Counted from the stretch's first letter, positions 1 to 6,604 are shown. The stretch is DNA of 9,038 nt from a bacterium (GCA_021844355.1 JAKBTP010000179.1:1-9038), one strand, 5' to 3'. Program-made: numbers and translations. The notes: generated by a model not told the origin, from the letters alone.

Positions 1-790
1 TGTGCACCGGCCCCTCGAGCAGCGGCACGGCCACCCAGGCCAGCAGCACCTCGGCGTGGGTCACGGCCGGGACGGCGAGGATCAGCGGGACGGCGAGGGC
101 CAGGGCCAGAAGGCCCAGGTAGAGCCGCCGGGCGCGCACCGCCCCCAGGGCGACCGCCAGCGTGCGCAGGCCCGCCTCCCGGTCCGTCTCCAAGTCGCGG
201 AGGTTGTTGATGAGCAGCAGGGCCGCGGCCAGGGACCCAGGGAGGATGGCGGCCAGGGGAGCTGCCAGGGGGATCGAGCGCATCTCCACGAAGGCGGTGC
301 CGCAGGTCGCCACCTCCCCGAAGAAGAGGAACACCGCCACCTCGCCGTACCCGTGATATCCGTAGGGGCAGGGGCCCCCGGTGTACGTGGCCGCGGCGAG
401 GATGCAGACCGCGCCCACCGCCAGCAGCCACCAGGACGACATCGCTGCCAGCCAGAGGCCGAGAGCCGCCGCCACCGCGAACGTCACCAGGGCGGCCGCC
501 AGCACCGCCCGGGGGGGCACCACCCCGGAGCTGGCGGCACGGGGCGGGCCGACCCGAATCCGGTCGGCGCCCCGCCGGTGGTCGGAGTAGTCGTTGGCGT
601 AGTTGGCCCCGACCTGCAGGGCGACCGCCACCCCCAATGCCCCGAGGCTGGGGACCAGGCGGGCTTCGCCGGCGCGGGCCGCGATGCCGATGCCGATCAG
701 GACCGGGGAGACTGAGGCGGCCAGGGTGGCGGGGCGGGCCGCATGCCGAAAGAGGCGAGATGGGGTGATAGAGGCCGCCGCCTCTGTCAC
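1..790 (-). CDS. menA: 1,4-dihydroxy-2-naphthoate polyprenyltransferase (MenA, UbiA superfamily), 3' end cut by window edge
   Basis: Integral-membrane prenyltransferase that joins a polyprenyl diphosphate to 1,4-dihydroxy-2-naphthoate, giving demethylmenaquinone. I translated this frame by hand; 263 codons lie in the window and the family usually has about 290, so roughly the last 25-30 residues are missing. The first Asp-rich motif is NDYSDHRRGAD (residues 66-76), the MenA-type loop TGGPCPYGYHGYGE is at 137-150, and the second Asp motif NNLRDLETDREAG is at 195-207. These two motifs bind the Mg-diphosphate substrate. Hydrophobic stretches alternate with short loops throughout, as expected for several transmembrane helices. 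The GTG start overlaps the stop of the upstream lipoprotein gene (GTGA) and puts the usual RPATLAASVSPVLIG opening at residues 19-33. The ribosome site is weak, so translation is probably coupled. Other UbiA-family roles are possible, but the loop favours MenA. The organism therefore probably makes menaquinone. Confidence 0.93.
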   Translation of the reverse strand, partial: MTEAAASITPSRLFRHAARPATLAASVSPVLIGIGIAARAGEARLVPSLGALGVAVALQVGANYANDYSDHRRGADRIRVGPPRAASSGVVPPRAVLAAALVTFAVAAALGLWLAAMSSWWLLAVGAVCILAAATYTGGPCPYGYHGYGEVAVFLFFGEVATCGTAFVEMRSIPLAAPLAAILPGSLAAALLLINNLRDLETDREAGLRTLAVALGAVRARRLYLGLLALALAVPLILAVPAVTHAEVLLAWVAVPLLEGPVH

Positions 791-2517
791 CCAGGCTCGC
801 CCACGAAGACCGGGGGGCCGGCGTTGAGAGGGGTGGCGCTGTCAAAGGCGGTCAGCCGGTCCTCGGTGTTCGCCCCGTCGTTGGCGAGGTAGAGCTGCAG
901 GTAGTGGCCCTCGAGTCGGGTGAAGGCGAGCTGGCGCCCGGTGGCCGTGGAGGTCACCGCCTCGGGGTACTGGCCAGCCACCGGCCCCACCAGCGTGTCC
1001 ACCGGCCCGCCGGCGGTGGAGACGGTGGCCAGGGCGCCGCTCGGCTCGCGAAGAAGTACCACCGAACTGCTGAGGAAGGCCACCGGCTGGCCCGCGGCCA
1101 GCTGCCGGAAGGGGTTGGCTCCGACCCCCGGGGCATACAGCCAGGCGGAGGGGGCGGCCGGCTGGCCCACAGCGAAGGCCATGGAATCGCCCTGCGGGCT
1201 CCAGACCGGGCTCTGGGCGGGGAGAGTGGTCGCGGGCGGGGAGAGGTAGGTGACGGCGCGGAGGCTGGGGCTGAGCAGCGCCACCCGGTCGGCCAGCCCT
1301 GGGGAGGTGGCCACCGCGGCCAGGACCTCTCCATCCGCCCTCCAGCCCAGCGGTCCGGAGAAGGACGACGTGGCCGAGAGGGTCACCGTCTGGGAGCTGG
1401 CCAGGGTGTACACCCGGAGCGCCCCGCCGGAGATGAAGGCAAGCTGCTGGCTGGTGGGGGCCCAGGCGACCATGGTGCTGGAGGTGCTCCCCAGGACCGG
1501 AGTCGACTTCCCGGTGGCCAGGTCGAGGACCTCCAGCCGATGCGTCCCCCCCAGCTCTGTGGCGAGGTACTGTCCGTCCGGAGCCGCCACCGCCAGGGAG
1601 TAGCTGCTACCGGCTGGCGGCGACGCCAGGAGTCGCAGGCCCGGTGGGTCTCCCGCCTGCTCCGGGGTGGCGGTGGCCAGGACCTCCGTGTACTGCCCCA
1701 CCGCCGGTCCGGCGGGGAAGATCAGAGAGGGGCTGGAGCCGTATCCGGTGACCTTGAACTTGAACCGTGCACCCGCCTGGAGGTGGTTCCCGTCCACGTC
1801 GAGGGCAGCGCGGGTGACCGTCACCTGGTAGGTCTGCCCGGGTACCAGTGGGCGGGCGGGCTCGACGAGGAACCGCCCGGGCACGGTGGGGTTGGGCAGG
1901 ACCTGATAGCCTCCCGGAGGGTCGGGGGAGAGGGACACCGCCGCGGCGACGGCCTTCGGGTCCATCGCACGGTCGAAGTTCAGGGCCGGGGCCTGGTACG
2001 GCCCCAGTTTGCCGCCGTTGCCGGGGAAGGTCGAGGAGAGGGATGGACCTCCCTCGGTGGAGAACCCCCAGGAGTGAGCCAGTTCGTTGACCGCCCCCGA
2101 GGCGGCCCGGATGCCGCCAGCCACGTTGATCCGGTAGGTGGTGACCACCGCCAGGGGATGGCCGGGATGGAAGAGGCGCATGATCCGGTCGCCGTCCGAC
2201 CACCGGAAGTAGCAGCCCGTGTGCCGCCCCGCGGCCGCCAGCTTGATGTCGCAACCGGGAGGAGGCTTGCCCCGCCGGCTCTTGATCGTGAGCCGCGTCT
2301 CCACCGAGTGCGGGTCCATGGGCACGCTGAAGACGATCGTGAAGACGATGTTGGTGTGGGTCCCCCCCTGGCTGGGGGCGGGGGCCACCGCCGTGATCTC
2401 CGGGGGGGTCACCGGCCCACAGGCAGAGAGAGCCGGCAGAAGGACCAGGAGCCCGGGAAGCAGGAAGAGAAGCCGGCGGGCCCGCCGGGACCCGGCGATC
2501 CCTGCCGCTGCGGTCAG
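787..2517 (-). CDS. Lipoprotein with two SbsA/Big_5-type Ig-like domains and a TolB/WD40-like beta-propeller
   Basis: Predicted surface lipoprotein of 576 residues; function unknown. The N-terminus has Arg-rich residues 11-15, a hydrophobic core at 16-29 and the lipobox LSAC with Cys33 as the lipid site. Residues about 39-155 and 157-258 are two Ig-like domains of the Big_5 kind; each has the 'F.vpMD...v' / 'F.rAMDpkaV' pattern typical of that family. Residues about 291-576 contain repeats such as APDGQYLATE, WAPTSQQLAFI, WSPQGDSMAFAV and TATGRQLAFTR, typical of TolB/WD40-like propeller blades. No catalytic residues are evident. Start choice: the frame has no ATG, GTG or TTG between a TTG at 2598 and the signal peptide. 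The TTG would overlap the upstream gene by 85 bases and put 27 charged residues before the signal. A CTG at 2515-2517 overlaps the upstream stop (CTGA) and has GGAG five bases before it, so I chose CTG. It is followed directly by menA. Confidence 0.82.
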   Translation of the reverse strand: MTAAAGIAGSRRARRLLFLLPGLLVLLPALSACGPVTPPEITAVAPAPSQGGTHTNIVFTIVFSVPMDPHSVETRLTIKSRRGKPPPGCDIKLAAAGRHTGCYFRWSDGDRIMRLFHPGHPLAVVTTYRINVAGGIRAASGAVNELAHSWGFSTEGGPSLSSTFPGNGGKLGPYQAPALNFDRAMDPKAVAAAVSLSPDPPGGYQVLPNPTVPGRFLVEPARPLVPGQTYQVTVTRAALDVDGNHLQAGARFKFKVTGYGSSPSLIFPAGPAVGQYTEVLATATPEQAGDPPGLRLLASPPAGSSYSLAVAAPDGQYLATELGGTHRLEVLDLATGKSTPVLGSTSSTMVAWAPTSQQLAFISGGALRVYTLASSQTVTLSATSSFSGPLGWRADGEVLAAVATSPGLADRVALLSPSLRAVTYLSPPATTLPAQSPVWSPQGDSMAFAVGQPAAPSAWLYAPGVGANPFRQLAAGQPVAFLSSSVVLLREPSGALATVSTAGGPVDTLVGPVAGQYPEAVTSTATGRQLAFTRLEGHYLQLYLANDGANTEDRLTAFDSATPLNAGPPVFVGEPG

Positions 2518-3743
2518 CCGATCTCCGCCAGGTCGATCGCCGGCGCAGGCTGTGGCGGCGAGGCGACGACGTCGATCCGGGCCTCCCGCTCCGTGCAAGC
2601 CGCCGCCGCCACCTGCGGCCCCTCGGCCAGCTCGGGAGCCTGGGTGCTGTAGCTGCCGCTGGGGGTTCCCTCCCCAAGCAGGGCCACCGCCACCTGCTCG
2701 CCGTGGCTGACCAGGATGCCGCCACTCACGCGCTGGTCGGCGATGAACTCGATGAGCGACTGGAAGTCCACGATCCGTGCCGGCAGGTTGATGAACACCG
2801 TCGTGGCCACGATGAGCGGGGCGACGGCGGCCACCAGCTCCGACGGCAGCTCCACGGCGTCGATGAGGCCCTGGCCACGCCCCACATGAGCCACCAGCTC
2901 CTGGATCGCCTGCTTTCCCCTCCGGTAGTTGCCCTCCCCCCGCTGCTGGCTCTGGAGGATCTCCCCGTCCTTGAACAGGATGTCGCCGCGCCGCTGCCGG
3001 TCGGTCTCGCCGGTCACCGAGACGTAGCCGGAGAAACCGTCCTGGCTGAGGGTCTTCAGCAGCATCGGGAAGTTCAGGAAGGAGGCCTTGAGGCCGGCAT
3101 GGAGAGTCGGCCCACTGGGCATGGGCACCATGACCGAGAGCTGGGCTCGGGTGGCGCCCGCCGGAGGCCGGGCGGCGGGGACTGGAGGGGTGGGGACCGG
3201 GGGTCTCCGGGCCGGGCCGGAAGCGGCCGGCACCGTCGCCCGAGCCGGCGCGGGCGCTGGTGGCGGTGGCACCTGCCGGGCCGGAGGCGTGTACGGGGTT
3301 GGCGGTGGTGGGGCCGCGAACGGCTCAATGTCAGCCACCTCCACGTCGTCCGCCTCCACCTGCTCGGGCCACCCGCTGGCTGACCCCGCCGCGACCGGCT
3401 CGGGGACCGCGGCCTCCAGGTCGTCCGCCCCGGGGGCCCTCCCGTCCTGGCGCTCCCACTGGCGGAGCAGGTCGTCGGTGGAGCTGTTGATGGTCTCCTC
3501 CGGAGGCAGCTTGGCCCTCGGGTTGAAGGTGTAGGCGCCGCTGTTCCACCCGAGGGCGGTCATCACCGCGCCCTCCCCCTCCTCCCCCTCGCCGGTGGCG
3601 TGGAAGAGGTGCCCGAAGAGGAAGTGGAGAGAGCACTGTCGGGAGCCGTTCTCCAGCAGGAGAGTGCCGGTGGCCCGGTCCTGCTGCATCGTCTGGAGGA
3701 GCTCGGCCACAGTGGCTGGCCCGATGCTGCCCTGGTTCTGCAA
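2514..3743 (-). CDS. Protein with repeated DUF4388 (PATAN)-like domains and a Pro-rich linker
   Basis: A soluble 409-residue protein, first gene of the operon. Residues about 4-95 form a DUF4388/PATAN-like domain: the opening TVAELLQTMQQDRATGTLLL, then a 'LHFLFGHLFHAT' segment, a Gly/Glu turn, 'VMTALGWNSGAYTF' and a 'LLRQWE' tail. Residues about 100-205 are an acidic then Pro/Ala-rich linker, probably disordered. Residues about 218-305 look like a second copy (FLNFPMLLKTLSQDGFSGYV, then GDILFKDGEILQSQ), and about 318-395 a weaker third (DFQSLIEFIADQRVSGGILV). In other bacteria such domains accompany response regulators and gliding or signalling proteins, where they probably mediate protein contacts; the partner here is unknown. 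The TTG start has AGGAGAG ten bases upstream. An in-frame GTG at 3815 lies upstream of the predicted transcription start and was rejected. The stop overlaps the CTG of the lipoprotein gene. Confidence 0.8.
   Translation of the reverse strand: MQNQGSIGPATVAELLQTMQQDRATGTLLLENGSRQCSLHFLFGHLFHATGEGEEGEGAVMTALGWNSGAYTFNPRAKLPPEETINSSTDDLLRQWERQDGRAPGADDLEAAVPEPVAAGSASGWPEQVEADDVEVADIEPFAAPPPPTPYTPPARQVPPPPAPAPARATVPAASGPARRPPVPTPPVPAARPPAGATRAQLSVMVPMPSGPTLHAGLKASFLNFPMLLKTLSQDGFSGYVSVTGETDRQRRGDILFKDGEILQSQQRGEGNYRRGKQAIQELVAHVGRGQGLIDAVELPSELVAAVAPLIVATTVFINLPARIVDFQSLIEFIADQRVSGGILVSHGEQVAVALLGEGTPSGSYSTQAPELAEGPQVAAAACTEREARIDVVASPPQPAPAIDLAEIG
2523..2526 (-). promoter_or_regulatory. Ribosome binding site deciding an unusual CTG start
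   Basis: On the minus strand the sequence TGGCGGAGATCGG precedes CTG. GGAG lies five bases before the CTG, and CTG shares bases with the TGA stop of the upstream DUF4388 gene. This spacing favours initiation at CTG by translational coupling over the distant TTG at 2598. Confidence 0.55.
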
Positions 3744-3753
3744 GTTGGTGGAT

Positions 3754-3760
3754 CTCTCCT
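3754..3760 (-). promoter_or_regulatory. Shine-Dalgarno site of the DUF4388 gene
   Basis: AGGAGAG lies ten bases before the TTG at 3743. It is the only good ribosome site near the N-terminus of the conserved domain, and it supports the TTG start over the GTG at 3815. Confidence 0.6.
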
Positions 3761-3763
3761 GAG

Positions 3764-3781
3764 GGTCCGCCGCGGCGGACC
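3764..3781 (+). repeat. 18-bp perfect palindrome in the DUF4388 gene leader
   Basis: GGTCCGCCGCGGCGGACC equals its own reverse complement over all 18 bases. It lies between the predicted -10 box (3806-3811) and the ribosome site (3754-3760), ending three bases before the latter. As DNA it could be an operator for a dimeric regulator; as RNA it would fold into a stem just ahead of the ribosome site. Confidence 0.85.
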
Positions 3782-3805
3782 AACCCTCCCCGGTCGGTCG
3801 GCGCG

Positions 3806-3814
3806 ATACTAGCA
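3806..3814 (-). promoter_or_regulatory. Extended -10 promoter element for the minus-strand operon
   Basis: The minus strand reads TGCTAGTAT: TAGTAT with a TG one base upstream, the extended -10 form. Transcription would start near 3799, giving a leader of about 56 bases that contains the palindrome and the ribosome site. No convincing -35 box is visible, which an extended -10 can tolerate. Confidence 0.5.
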
Positions 3815-3863
3815 CAGGCGGGGCCGATCTCCGGGGAGCGCTGCTGCCGGGGCCTCCCCCCGG

Positions 3864-3869
3864 TATTGT
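3864..3869 (+). promoter_or_regulatory. -10 promoter element of the FemAB-like gene, probably leaderless
   Basis: TATTGT ends eight bases before the ATG at 3878. The usual start of transcription would be at about 3876, on top of the start codon, and there is no ribosome site in between. No clear -35 box was found. Confidence 0.5.
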
Positions 3870-3877
3870 CGCCCCTT

Positions 3878-4876
3878 ATGGAAGCGAGCCTTGGAGCCGC
3901 CGACTGGGACGGGCTGCTGGCCCGCTGGCCGGCCCCCTCACTGCTGCAGTCTCATGCCTGGGGCGAGGTCCAGGCGCGGGCCGGTTGGCACCTAAGCCGG
4001 TTGGTCGTGGACCTGCCGGGCAGCCCGCTGCCGCTCTCGGTGCAGGTGGGGCCGCTGGGCCCTCCGCGGGCCCTGCGCCTCTACCTGCCGCGCGGGCCGG
4101 CCTGCGGTCCCGACGACACCGCCACCTTCCTGGCCGTGGAGCGAGAGCTGGTGGGGCTCGGCCGCCGGGAGAAGGCGCTGGCCATCGAGGTGGAGCCGAA
4201 CTGGGAGGCCGGAGCGGTCCCCGCAGGGCACCCGATCCGCGCTTGGGCGTCCTGCCCCTCCCGGCAGCCCCTGGCGACCACCGTCGTGGACCTTCGCCCC
4301 GAGCCCGACGCCATCCTGGCCTCGTTCCACTCCAAGACCCGGTACAACGTGCGCCTCGCCGAGCGCCGGGGAGTCAGAGTTCGGGAGGGTGGGCTGGAGG
4401 AGCTCGACCGCTGCCTCAGGGCCACCGAGAGCCGCCAGGCGGTGCGGCTGCCGCCCCGCAGCCACCTCTCCACGGTGCTGGAGCAGTTGGGGGGGATGGC
4501 CCGGGTGCGGGTCGCCGAGGTCCAGGGGGTGGCGGCGGCGGCCGTCCTCCTGGCCCGCTGCGGACGGGAGCTGGTCTACCTCTACGGTGGTGCCACCGGC
4601 GACCACCGCGAGGCCATGCCCAACCACCTCCTGCACTGGCGCGCGATGATGGAGGGGCGCGAGGAGGGCTGCACCGACTATGACCTCTGGGGAGTGCCTG
4701 AGGACGACCGACCCGACCACCCCTGGCACGGTCTGGCCCAGTTCAAGCTCGGCTTCGCCGGGCGGGGGGTCCGCTACCTCGGCGCGCGGCGCCGCCCGCT
4801 GGTCAAAGGAGGGGTGCAGGTCTTGAGCGCCCTGGACCGGATCCGTCTTGTCGGCCGCAACCGGAGAGCGCGGTGA
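3878..4876 (+). CDS. FemAB/FemX-like aminoacyltransferase (lipid II:glycine glycyltransferase type)
   Basis: A 332-residue protein of the FemABX family, cytoplasmic enzymes that move an amino acid from aminoacyl-tRNA to the peptide stem of a cell-wall precursor. Family signatures occur in order: SLLQSHAWGEVQARAGW (21-37), the basic FHSKTRYNVRLAERRGVRV (150-168), YLYGGATGDHREAMPNHLL (234-252), the 'YDLWGV' turn (268-273) and GLAQFKLGFAGRGVRYLG (285-302). Length is at the short end for the family. No long coiled-coil arm is evident between 170 and 200, unlike Staphylococcus FemA, and this resembles the single-residue-adding FemX type. I chose ATG 3878 over an in-frame TTG at 3866 because the TTG lies inside the predicted -10 box. 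The stop overlaps the GTG of the next gene. The amino acid transferred cannot be read from the sequence. Some relatives act on other acceptors, so the exact substrate is inferred. Confidence 0.88.
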   Translation: MEASLGAADWDGLLARWPAPSLLQSHAWGEVQARAGWHLSRLVVDLPGSPLPLSVQVGPLGPPRALRLYLPRGPACGPDDTATFLAVERELVGLGRREKALAIEVEPNWEAGAVPAGHPIRAWASCPSRQPLATTVVDLRPEPDAILASFHSKTRYNVRLAERRGVRVREGGLEELDRCLRATESRQAVRLPPRSHLSTVLEQLGGMARVRVAEVQGVAAAAVLLARCGRELVYLYGGATGDHREAMPNHLLHWRAMMEGREEGCTDYDLWGVPEDDRPDHPWHGLAQFKLGFAGRGVRYLGARRRPLVKGGVQVLSALDRIRLVGRNRRAR

Positions 4877-5502
4877 GCGGCGAGCCGCCCGAGGAGGAGG
4901 GCTTCTACTTCCCGGTGTACGAGGAACTGGCCTCGGATCTCCTGGAAGGGCTGGACCGGACCGGCCTGGTGGTGGAGGACATCGGCCACGAGATAGAGCC
5001 GAGCACCGGGGACCGCACCTTCCGCTGCGCCGCCCACGTCGGGTCCTCGGAGGCGGCACCCCGCTACCAGGCCTCCCTGCACTTCCACTGGGACGCCCTG
5101 CTCACCTACCTCGGCACCTACGGGCCGGGCAGCGAGTGCGACCTGTACCACGAGCCGGGCGAGGCCTGCAGCCACCGAGCCCAGCGGCCCCATCCCGGGG
5201 TTGACCTGGTCGTGGAGTACGACCTGGGGGACGGCGGGTACCAGCTTTCCGACCTGGGGGAGGTCCAGGCCTGGATCTCCACCGTGGAGTCGCTGCTGTC
5301 CCGGGTGCTTCCCGACGACGACGGCCGCGTGGTGCACCTCAACCTGGCCTTCCGCGAGGGGGCCGTGTGGGTGGAGCGCTTCACCGCCGAGCAGAGCTGG
5401 TACCTGGACCTCACCGAGCCCCGGGACCTCTCGCCGATCTGCGAGATGGTGGCCGCCACCCTGAGGGCGACCCCAGCTTTGGCCGACCGCCTGCCTCTCT
5501 AG
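4873..5502 (+). CDS. Conserved-looking hypothetical protein coupled to the FemAB-like gene
   Basis: A 209-residue, acidic, apparently soluble protein with no signal peptide or membrane segment; I do not recognise its family. It opens with an acidic stretch and FYFPVYEELASDLLEGLD (11-28). It then alternates strand-like and helical segments, with several aromatic and His residues (HFHWDALLTYLGTYG) and an acidic centre (DLVVEYDLGDGGYQLSDLGE). The C-terminal part ends in a helix-rich segment with LSPICEMVAATLRATPALADRL. The GTG start shares GTGA with the FemAB-like stop and has GGAG six bases upstream, so the two are almost certainly translated together. Coding is well supported by the overlap, the ribosome site and the protein-like composition. 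A role beside the transferase is inferred from position only. Confidence 0.8.
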   Translation: MSGEPPEEEGFYFPVYEELASDLLEGLDRTGLVVEDIGHEIEPSTGDRTFRCAAHVGSSEAAPRYQASLHFHWDALLTYLGTYGPGSECDLYHEPGEACSHRAQRPHPGVDLVVEYDLGDGGYQLSDLGEVQAWISTVESLLSRVLPDDDGRVVHLNLAFREGAVWVERFTAEQSWYLDLTEPRDLSPICEMVAATLRATPALADRLPL

Positions 5503-5506
5503 GCAG
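5491..5506 (+). other. Short hairpin spanning a stop codon
   Basis: CTGCCT, loop CTCT, AGGCAG: a perfect six-pair stem that contains the TAG stop of the preceding gene. There is no T-tract, so it is not a typical terminator; it may protect the mRNA end or be chance. Confidence 0.35.
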
Positions 5507-5570
5507 CCGGCCCCGCCTGGGTGTAGGCGCCAAAGGGGGGTCCACTTTCCCGGTCTGGTCCGGCGGGGTC

Positions 5571-5587
5571 GGCGGCTCGGAGCCGTC
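5571..5587 (+). terminator. Possible terminator hairpin after the FemAB-like gene pair
   Basis: GGCGGCT, loop CGG, AGCCGTC forms a seven-pair stem with one G-T pair, about 70 bases after the stop. It is followed by a pyrimidine run (CTCCCCCA) but not by a T-tract, so termination here is uncertain. Confidence 0.25.
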
Positions 5588-5946
5588 CTCCCCCACGCCG
5601 GAGCCGGTGGTTCCGCTTCAGCGGCGTGATCGGGTCCTCAGGGCGTGTGCCTGTCGGGGCCGCCTCCGCAGACCTCAGCTGGTGGGATGCGGTCGGCGAG
5701 GGGGGCCCGGCCCTCCTGGCGGAGCTGTGCGTTTTCCTGGTGCGCCCGAGCCTCACCCGCTCTCCGCCTCTCACCGCGGGAGCGCCACGGACCGCGTCGC
5801 TGAGCCGGTGGATCACCGGGAGGGTTCCGAAGAAGCTTCCCTTGGCACACGCCGGCCGCGCCCACCCCGCCGGCGAGGATGCCGCCAAGAAAGCCATGGA
5901 GGGGGGCCGCACAGGTCGGGAGCACGGGCGCGCCACATTCTGTCCG

Positions 5947-5971
5947 CCAGGCGTGGCGTGCTCCAGGCGTG
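5947..5971 (+). repeat. 9-bp direct repeat upstream of the DinB-like gene
   Basis: CCAGGCGTG occurs at 5947-5955 and again at 5963-5971, 16 bases apart start to start. The pair lies about 120 bases before the DinB-like start. It could be a paired regulator site, though in such GC-rich DNA it could be chance. Confidence 0.4.
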
Positions 5972-6030
5972 CGGCACTGCCCCCCTAGCAATCCGGCCCC
6001 GACGGCCGCCCGTCCGTCCGACAATGGAAT

Positions 6031-6051
6031 CGCGCCGGCCCCTCCGGCGCG
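6031..6051 (+). other. Hairpin in the leader of the DinB-like gene
   Basis: CGCGCCGG, loop CCCCT, CCGGCGCG is a perfect eight-pair stem ending about 24 bases before the ribosome site. No T-tract follows, so it is not a terminator. The weak motif GACAAT just upstream (6020-6025) could be a -10 box that would place this hairpin at the start of the transcript. Confidence 0.5.
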
Positions 6052-6075
6052 ACCGGGCGGGGCCACAGCCGCCAC

Positions 6076-6081
6076 AGGAGG
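6076..6081 (+). promoter_or_regulatory. Strong ribosome binding site deciding a TTG start
   Basis: AGGAGG lies six bases before the TTG at 6088. This is the best Shine-Dalgarno sequence in the window and fixes the TTG as the start of the DinB-like protein. Confidence 0.75.
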
Positions 6082-6087
6082 CCGCGA

Positions 6088-6552
6088 TTGATCTCCAAGC
6101 CCGACTACATCCGCTTTGTCGACGAGCAGCTGGAGGCGATGATCCAGATGGTCCAGGAGCTGGGAGACGACCTGGCCAATCAGCGGCTCAAGGCGCCTGG
6201 ATCCAACTCCCCCTTCGTGATCCTCACCCACTGCCTAGGTGTGATGGAGTACTGGGGAGGGCACGTGGTGGCGGGGCGGCCGTCCGGGAGGCAGCGCGCC
6301 AGCGAATTCGCCGCCGAGGGCGAGGTGGGGGAACTGGTGATGCGGGCCCGGGCCGCGCGCGACCAGCTGCACCGGGACGTCGAGGGCTCCGAGCCGGATT
6401 CCGCCCCTCGGAGCGCCGTGGAGTCCGATCCGGACTCACCCCAGATCACCAGGACCCAGGGGGGCGCGCTCCTGCACGTTTACGAGGAGCTGGCCCGCCA
6501 CCGAGGGCAGATGGACATCACCCATGACCTGCTGCGGTCCGGGGGGCGCTGA
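6088..6552 (+). CDS. DinB/DUF664-like four-helix metal-binding protein
   Basis: A 154-residue protein resembling the DinB/DUF664 (YfiT/mycothiol-transferase) superfamily, four-helix bundles that often hold a metal through three His or similar ligands. Many members move or use small thiols, but the substrate of this one is unknown. Helix 1 is at about 5-30. Helix 2 carries PFVILTHCLGVMEYWGGHVV (42-61) with the likely ligand His48. The last helix has LLHVYEELARHRGQMDITHDLL (128-149), with His138 and Glu134 or His130 as candidate ligands; this matches the 'E.aRH.G' pattern of DUF664. Residues about 99-119 are an acidic, Ser/Pro/Asp-rich loop. The start is TTG, set by AGGAGG six bases upstream. 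A terminator-like hairpin follows at 6585-6604, so it is probably transcribed alone. Confidence 0.78.
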   Translation: MISKPDYIRFVDEQLEAMIQMVQELGDDLANQRLKAPGSNSPFVILTHCLGVMEYWGGHVVAGRPSGRQRASEFAAEGEVGELVMRARAARDQLHRDVEGSEPDSAPRSAVESDPDSPQITRTQGGALLHVYEELARHRGQMDITHDLLRSGGR

Positions 6553-6584
6553 AGACCCCGGCCAGCTCCGCTGATCTCCGCAGG

Positions 6585-6604
6585 GCCGCCCCCTTGGGGG
6601 CGGC
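6585..6604 (+). terminator. Terminator-like hairpin after the DinB-like gene
   Basis: GCCGCCCCC, TT, GGGGGCGGC pairs perfectly over nine bases (in practice a four-base CTTG loop). The following bases GTCCTCTC are only moderately T-rich. It lies about 32 bases after the DinB-like stop and before the promoter of the next gene, a sensible place for a terminator. Confidence 0.6.

Larger units (their letters stand above)
5503..6087. other. Long intergenic region without a convincing gene
   Basis: About 585 bases lie between the hypothetical gene and the DinB-like gene. Open frames exist on both strands (for example 5626-5988 plus and 5499-5936 minus), but their translations are rich in Arg, Pro, Gly and Ala, show no domain pattern and have no ribosome site. 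I found no tRNA, RNase P, tmRNA, SRP RNA or riboswitch signature. The region does hold a possible terminator hairpin near the left end (5571-5587), a 9-bp direct repeat (5947-5971) and a strong hairpin near the right end (6031-6051). It may contain an unrecognised small RNA or a decayed gene, or it may be a long leader for the DinB-like gene. Confidence 0.6.

Noticed and set aside
2..715. Plus-strand open frame opposite menA
   Set aside because: The minus strand encodes clear MenA motifs; the plus translation is low-complexity (Gln/Gly/Arg-rich).
904..2652. Long plus-strand open frame (582 codons) opposite the lipoprotein gene
   Set aside because: Its translation is Gly/Arg-rich with no domain pattern. 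The opposite strand has a lipoprotein signal, Ig-like domains and propeller repeats, so this is the antisense shadow of GC-rich coding.
3744..3815. Longer N-terminus of the DUF4388 protein from GTG 3815
   Set aside because: That GTG lies at the extended -10 box, upstream of the predicted transcription start, and has no ribosome site. The TTG at 3743 has one.
5545..5570. Minus-strand GGGAAAGTGGACC resembling the 5' part of RNase P RNA
   Set aside because: The conserved AGGAAAGTCC is not matched exactly, and the other conserved RNase P segments are absent at the expected distance.
5499..5936. Possible 145-codon minus-strand gene in the long gap
   Set aside because: The composition is that of translated non-coding GC-rich DNA and no start signal is visible.
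5626..5988. Possible 120-codon plus-strand gene in the long gap
   Set aside because: No ribosome site, no recognisable pattern, and the second half is Arg/Ala/Pro-rich. Third-position GC looks only mildly raised over background.
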